Below, one piece after another: positions 61,122 through 64,000 of a stretch of 64,000 bases of DNA (position 1 is its first letter; each line of letters starts with the position of its first letter). The DNA comes from Mucilaginibacter pedocola (GTDB taxonomy: Bacteria > Bacteroidota > Bacteroidia > Sphingobacteriales > Sphingobacteriaceae): positions 1-64,000 of the forward strand of contig NZ_MBTF01000003.1 of assembly GCF_002013915.1 (NCBI RefSeq). Reading direction: 5' to 3'. Below the pieces are notes generated by a model. The model worked only from the letters and a program-made list of their open reading frames with translations. It made no database searches and was not told the DNA's origin. The position numbers and the translations under genes are program-made.

Positions 61122-64000
61122 ATGCTAAAAAGAACGCCCCTTATATTTTTAACCCTCGTTGTTACCGCCTTGTTTTCATGCCGCGAGAGTAGTGTAGATA
61201 ATACCTTATTTACCTTGCAGGATAACAGCGCCATTGGCGTAAATTTTGAAAACCGGTTAAACGAGCAAGACCGTACCAACGTGTTCACTTTCCGCAATTA
61301 TTATAATGGCGGCGGTGTGGCCATTGGCGATATTAATAACGATGGGCTTAACGATGTTTACCTAACCAGCAACCAGGGTGGCAACCAGCTTTACCTGAAT
61401 AAGGGTAACTGGAAATTTGAGGATATTACCGATAAAGCAGGTGTAAAAGGCACCAAATACTGGAGCACCGGCGTAACCATGGTTGACATTAACGGTGATG
61501 GCTGGCTGGATATTTATGTTTGCCACAGCGGCAACATTATTGACAGGAAAGGCAACGAACTTTTTATAAACCAACATAACGGCACCTTTACCGAGGAAGC
61601 CGCTAAATATGGCCTGGTAGATAACGGGCTTTCTACCCAGGCCATATTTTTTGATATGGAGAACGATGGCGACCTGGATTGTTTTGTACTCAACAATTCT
61701 TTCCGCCCCATTGGTTCGTTTGATTTTAGCAAGAACCTACGTGGTGTTGTAGACCCGCTTGGCGGCGCGCGTTTATACCGTAATGATGGCGGGCATTTTA
61801 CCAATGTAACAAGTACAGCGGGTATTTTCAGCAGCGATATAGGCTTCGGGCTGGGCGTATCTGTAGCCGACGTAAATAACGATGGCTACCCGGATATTTA
61901 CGTATCTAACGATTTTTTTGAGCGAGATTACCTATATATAAATCAACACAACGGCACTTTTAAAGAAGATATTCAAGCCGAAACAGGGCACCTAAGCCTG
62001 GCCTCGATGGGATCGGACATTGCCGATATAAACAACGATGGCAACCTGGATATTTTTACTACCGAAATGCTTCCCGAAGGCGATAAGCGCCTGAAGCAAA
62101 TGACCTCGTTCGAATCATTCGACGTTATAAAACTGAAACAGCACGATGGTTATTTTAACCAGTACATGCAAAACTGCCTGCAACTGAACAATGGCGACGG
62201 CACTTTCTCGGAAGTGGCTTTTAATGCAGGTGTAGCCGCTACCGACTGGAGTTGGGGTGCGCTCTTTTTTGATATGGATAACGACGGCTGGAAGGATATT
62301 TTCGTATCTAACGGCATATATAAAGACCTTACCGATCAGGATTACATCGAATTTTTGGGCAACCGCGAGAACATGGATAAAATTGCGGAAAAGAAAAGCT
62401 TCGATTATAAAGATTTTACGGATAAGATGGTGAGCACGCCACTTACCAACTACGCTTACCAAAACAACCACAACCTCACCTTCACCAACAAGGCAAAAGA
62501 ATTTGGGTTGGATAAGCCATCTTTCAGCAATGGCGCGGCCTACGGCGATCTGGACGGCGATGGCGATAACGACCTGGTAGTAAATAACGTAAACTCGCCG
62601 CTATACATCTACAAAAACAATGCGGAAACGCTGAAGAATAACTTTATTCAGTTGAAACTACAAGGCGAGGGGCAAAACCGCTTTGGCGTTGGTAGTACCA
62701 TAAAGGTATTTGCTAAAGGCGAGGCATTGGTTTATTACCAACAGCCAACGCGTGGTTTTCAAAGCAGTACATCGCCAAACTTGATTACCATTGGTTTGGG
62801 AAAAGAGAACAAAGTTGATTCGGTGCAAGTAATATGGCCGGGCGGCAAATACCAACTGGTTAAAAACGTGCAAACCAATAAGGTTTACACTTATAAGCAG
62901 ATCGACGCAAACCTCACTTATGACTTTAGGCCGAAAGTTGTTAAGCCCATGTTTACAGAGGTGGAGAAAACGCTTTTTGATTCGGTACCTACACATGCCG
63001 AGAATGGCTTTATAGATTTTGATAACGAGCGCCTGATGCTGCAAATGCTATCTACCGAGAACCCCTACATGACCAAAGGCGATTTGAATAATGATGGGTT
63101 GGAGGATTTTTACTTCGGCAGTTCTAAGGATAACCCTGCATCGCTGTACATTCAGCAAAAAAATGGCAGTTTCCATCAATACGTACCCGAGGATTTAGGC
63201 AAACAAAGCTATTTGGAAAACGCTGGTGCTGCTTTTGGCGATTTTGATGGCGATGGCGACCAGGACTTAATAATTGGAGTGGGTGGCAATGAAGAAAAGG
63301 CCGACGACCCGATATATTTCCCGCGCTTTTTTGAGAATGATGGTAAAGGCAACCTTCGTCGCAACGCGCAAAAAGCTATCCCTGCGCCGGTAAATGCATC
63401 GATTATAATGGCCTGCGATTATGATAAGGACGGCAAACTTGATTTGTTTATTGGCGGGCGCAGTGTGCCGGGTACCTATGGCGAGTCGCCAAAGTCGTAT
63501 GTGTTTCATAACAATGGCGACGGACACTTTACCGATGTATCGGCCCAGGTGCTGGGTGCCGATACCAAATTGGGTATGGTTACATCGGCACAATGGGCCG
63601 ATATTGACGGCAATGGCTACCCCGACCTTGTGGTGGCAGGCAACTGGATGGGGATTAAAATATTCAAAAACGATAAAGGCAAATTTACAGCCGATAACCA
63701 ACTGGATAACTACAAAGGTTGGTGGAGCGCCCTGCAAATAGCCGACGTAAATGGCGATGGCAAACCCGATATTGTGGCCGGCAATATTGGATTGAACATT
63801 AAATTCAAAGCATCATTTGAGCAGCCGATGACGCTTTATGTGAAAGATTTTGACAAGAACGGCACTAAGGAATGCGTAACATCGATGTTTAAAAACGATG
63901 GTGTTGCCTATGTTTGGCACATGAAACCCGACCTGGTAGGGCAGATGCCGATATTGAAAAAACAATACCTAAAATATACTGACTATGCCGGTAAGCCCTT
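61122..64000 (+). CDS. VCBS/FG-GAP repeat lipoprotein with ASPIC/UnbV domain (3' end beyond window)
   Basis: At least 959 codons; the frame is still open at the last base. Lipobox LFSC (Cys about 20). FG-GAP/VCBS blades (GDINNDGLNDVYL, VDINGDGWLDIYV, ADINGNGYPDLVV) alternate with an ASPIC/UnbV domain at about residues 520-595 (NRFGVGSTIKVF...GLGKENKVDSVQVIWPGGK). It is a homologue of the 1191-residue protein at 33851; the same order of parts suggests similar total length. Downstream of susC and susD, it is probably part of the same surface system. Confidence 0.88.
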   Translation, partial: MLKRTPLIFLTLVVTALFSCRESSVDNTLFTLQDNSAIGVNFENRLNEQDRTNVFTFRNYYNGGGVAIGDINNDGLNDVYLTSNQGGNQLYLNKGNWKFEDITDKAGVKGTKYWSTGVTMVDINGDGWLDIYVCHSGNIIDRKGNELFINQHNGTFTEEAAKYGLVDNGLSTQAIFFDMENDGDLDCFVLNNSFRPIGSFDFSKNLRGVVDPLGGARLYRNDGGHFTNVTSTAGIFSSDIGFGLGVSVADVNNDGYPDIYVSNDFFERDYLYINQHNGTFKEDIQAETGHLSLASMGSDIADINNDGNLDIFTTEMLPEGDKRLKQMTSFESFDVIKLKQHDGYFNQYMQNCLQLNNGDGTFSEVAFNAGVAATDWSWGALFFDMDNDGWKDIFVSNGIYKDLTDQDYIEFLGNRENMDKIAEKKSFDYKDFTDKMVSTPLTNYAYQNNHNLTFTNKAKEFGLDKPSFSNGAAYGDLDGDGDNDLVVNNVNSPLYIYKNNAETLKNNFIQLKLQGEGQNRFGVGSTIKVFAKGEALVYYQQPTRGFQSSTSPNLITIGLGKENKVDSVQVIWPGGKYQLVKNVQTNKVYTYKQIDANLTYDFRPKVVKPMFTEVEKTLFDSVPTHAENGFIDFDNERLMLQMLSTENPYMTKGDLNNDGLEDFYFGSSKDNPASLYIQQKNGSFHQYVPEDLGKQSYLENAGAAFGDFDGDGDQDLIIGVGGNEEKADDPIYFPRFFENDGKGNLRRNAQKAIPAPVNASIIMACDYDKDGKLDLFIGGRSVPGTYGESPKSYVFHNNGDGHFTDVSAQVLGADTKLGMVTSAQWADIDGNGYPDLVVAGNWMGIKIFKNDKGKFTADNQLDNYKGWWSALQIADVNGDGKPDIVAGNIGLNIKFKASFEQPMTLYVKDFDKNGTKECVTSMFKNDGVAYVWHMKPDLVGQMPILKKQYLKYTDYAGKP

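Noticed and set aside
1..64000. tRNA, rRNA or riboswitch genes
   Set aside because: Intergenic regions were read for cloverleaf T-arms and known leader motifs; none was convincing. Only the zapA-rny RNA candidate stood out.

Overview
The window looks like chromosomal DNA of a Sphingobacteriaceae-type bacterium (Bacteroidota; Mucilaginibacter or Pedobacter would fit). Four things support this: SusC/SusD and VCBS/ASPIC lipoproteins, Gld gliding-type ABC proteins, TAnnTTTG-type promoter boxes (best example before rpsT), and many intergenic palindromic repeats. Genes lie on both strands in short operons, often closed by bidirectional hairpin terminators. I see no tRNA, rRNA or CRISPR array.

Layout. 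1-1.6 kb: an IS110-type insertion sequence. 1.6-5.7 kb: OsmC peroxidase, a DUF4230 protein, and an M16 peptidase pair (one active, one lacking the zinc motif). 5.8-10.4 kb: an AI-2E family permease, two secreted proteins of unknown function (one apparently with an ATT start) and a DedA protein. 10.4-13.1 kb: two DUF4397 lipoproteins and dnaN. 13.1-20.3 kb: a GldF-GldG fusion and gldA, separated by six tandem paralogous small outer-membrane beta-barrel genes. 20.4-25.6 kb: glyQS, then an odd set made of a degenerate M20 peptidase, an ectoine-type aspartokinase and a membrane protein. 25.7-33.7 kb: a 2167-residue alpha-2-macroglobulin with a thioester motif and a vanadium-haloperoxidase/PAP2-type lipoprotein. 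33.8-38.9 kb: a large VCBS/ASPIC lipoprotein, a small secreted protein and a zinc-dependent phospholipase C-like protein.

39-46.5 kb is a housekeeping stretch: rpsT, radC, pheT, a coiled-coil protein with zapA, a structured RNA candidate (possibly 6S RNA), rny and an Mpo1-like protein. 46.5-48.3 kb is a repeat-rich accessory island with a GIY-YIG gene, a SUKH-type gene plus a truncated copy, and two nested pairs of direct repeats. 48.3-51.5 kb carries an OlsF-like fused acyltransferase, a helix-hairpin-helix protein and apt. 51.6-64 kb is a glycan-use region: GH31 alpha-glucosidase, a DUF6377 regulator, SusC, SusD and a second VCBS/ASPIC lipoprotein that runs off the window end.

The points most worth follow-up are the degenerate M20/ectoine-type aspartokinase/membrane-protein set (22.3-25.6 kb), the six-gene barrel array inside the gld genes, the nested-repeat SUKH island, the RNA candidate between zapA and rny, and a two-copy intergenic element of ordered short palindromes. 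All family calls come from reading the sequence; no database search was run.
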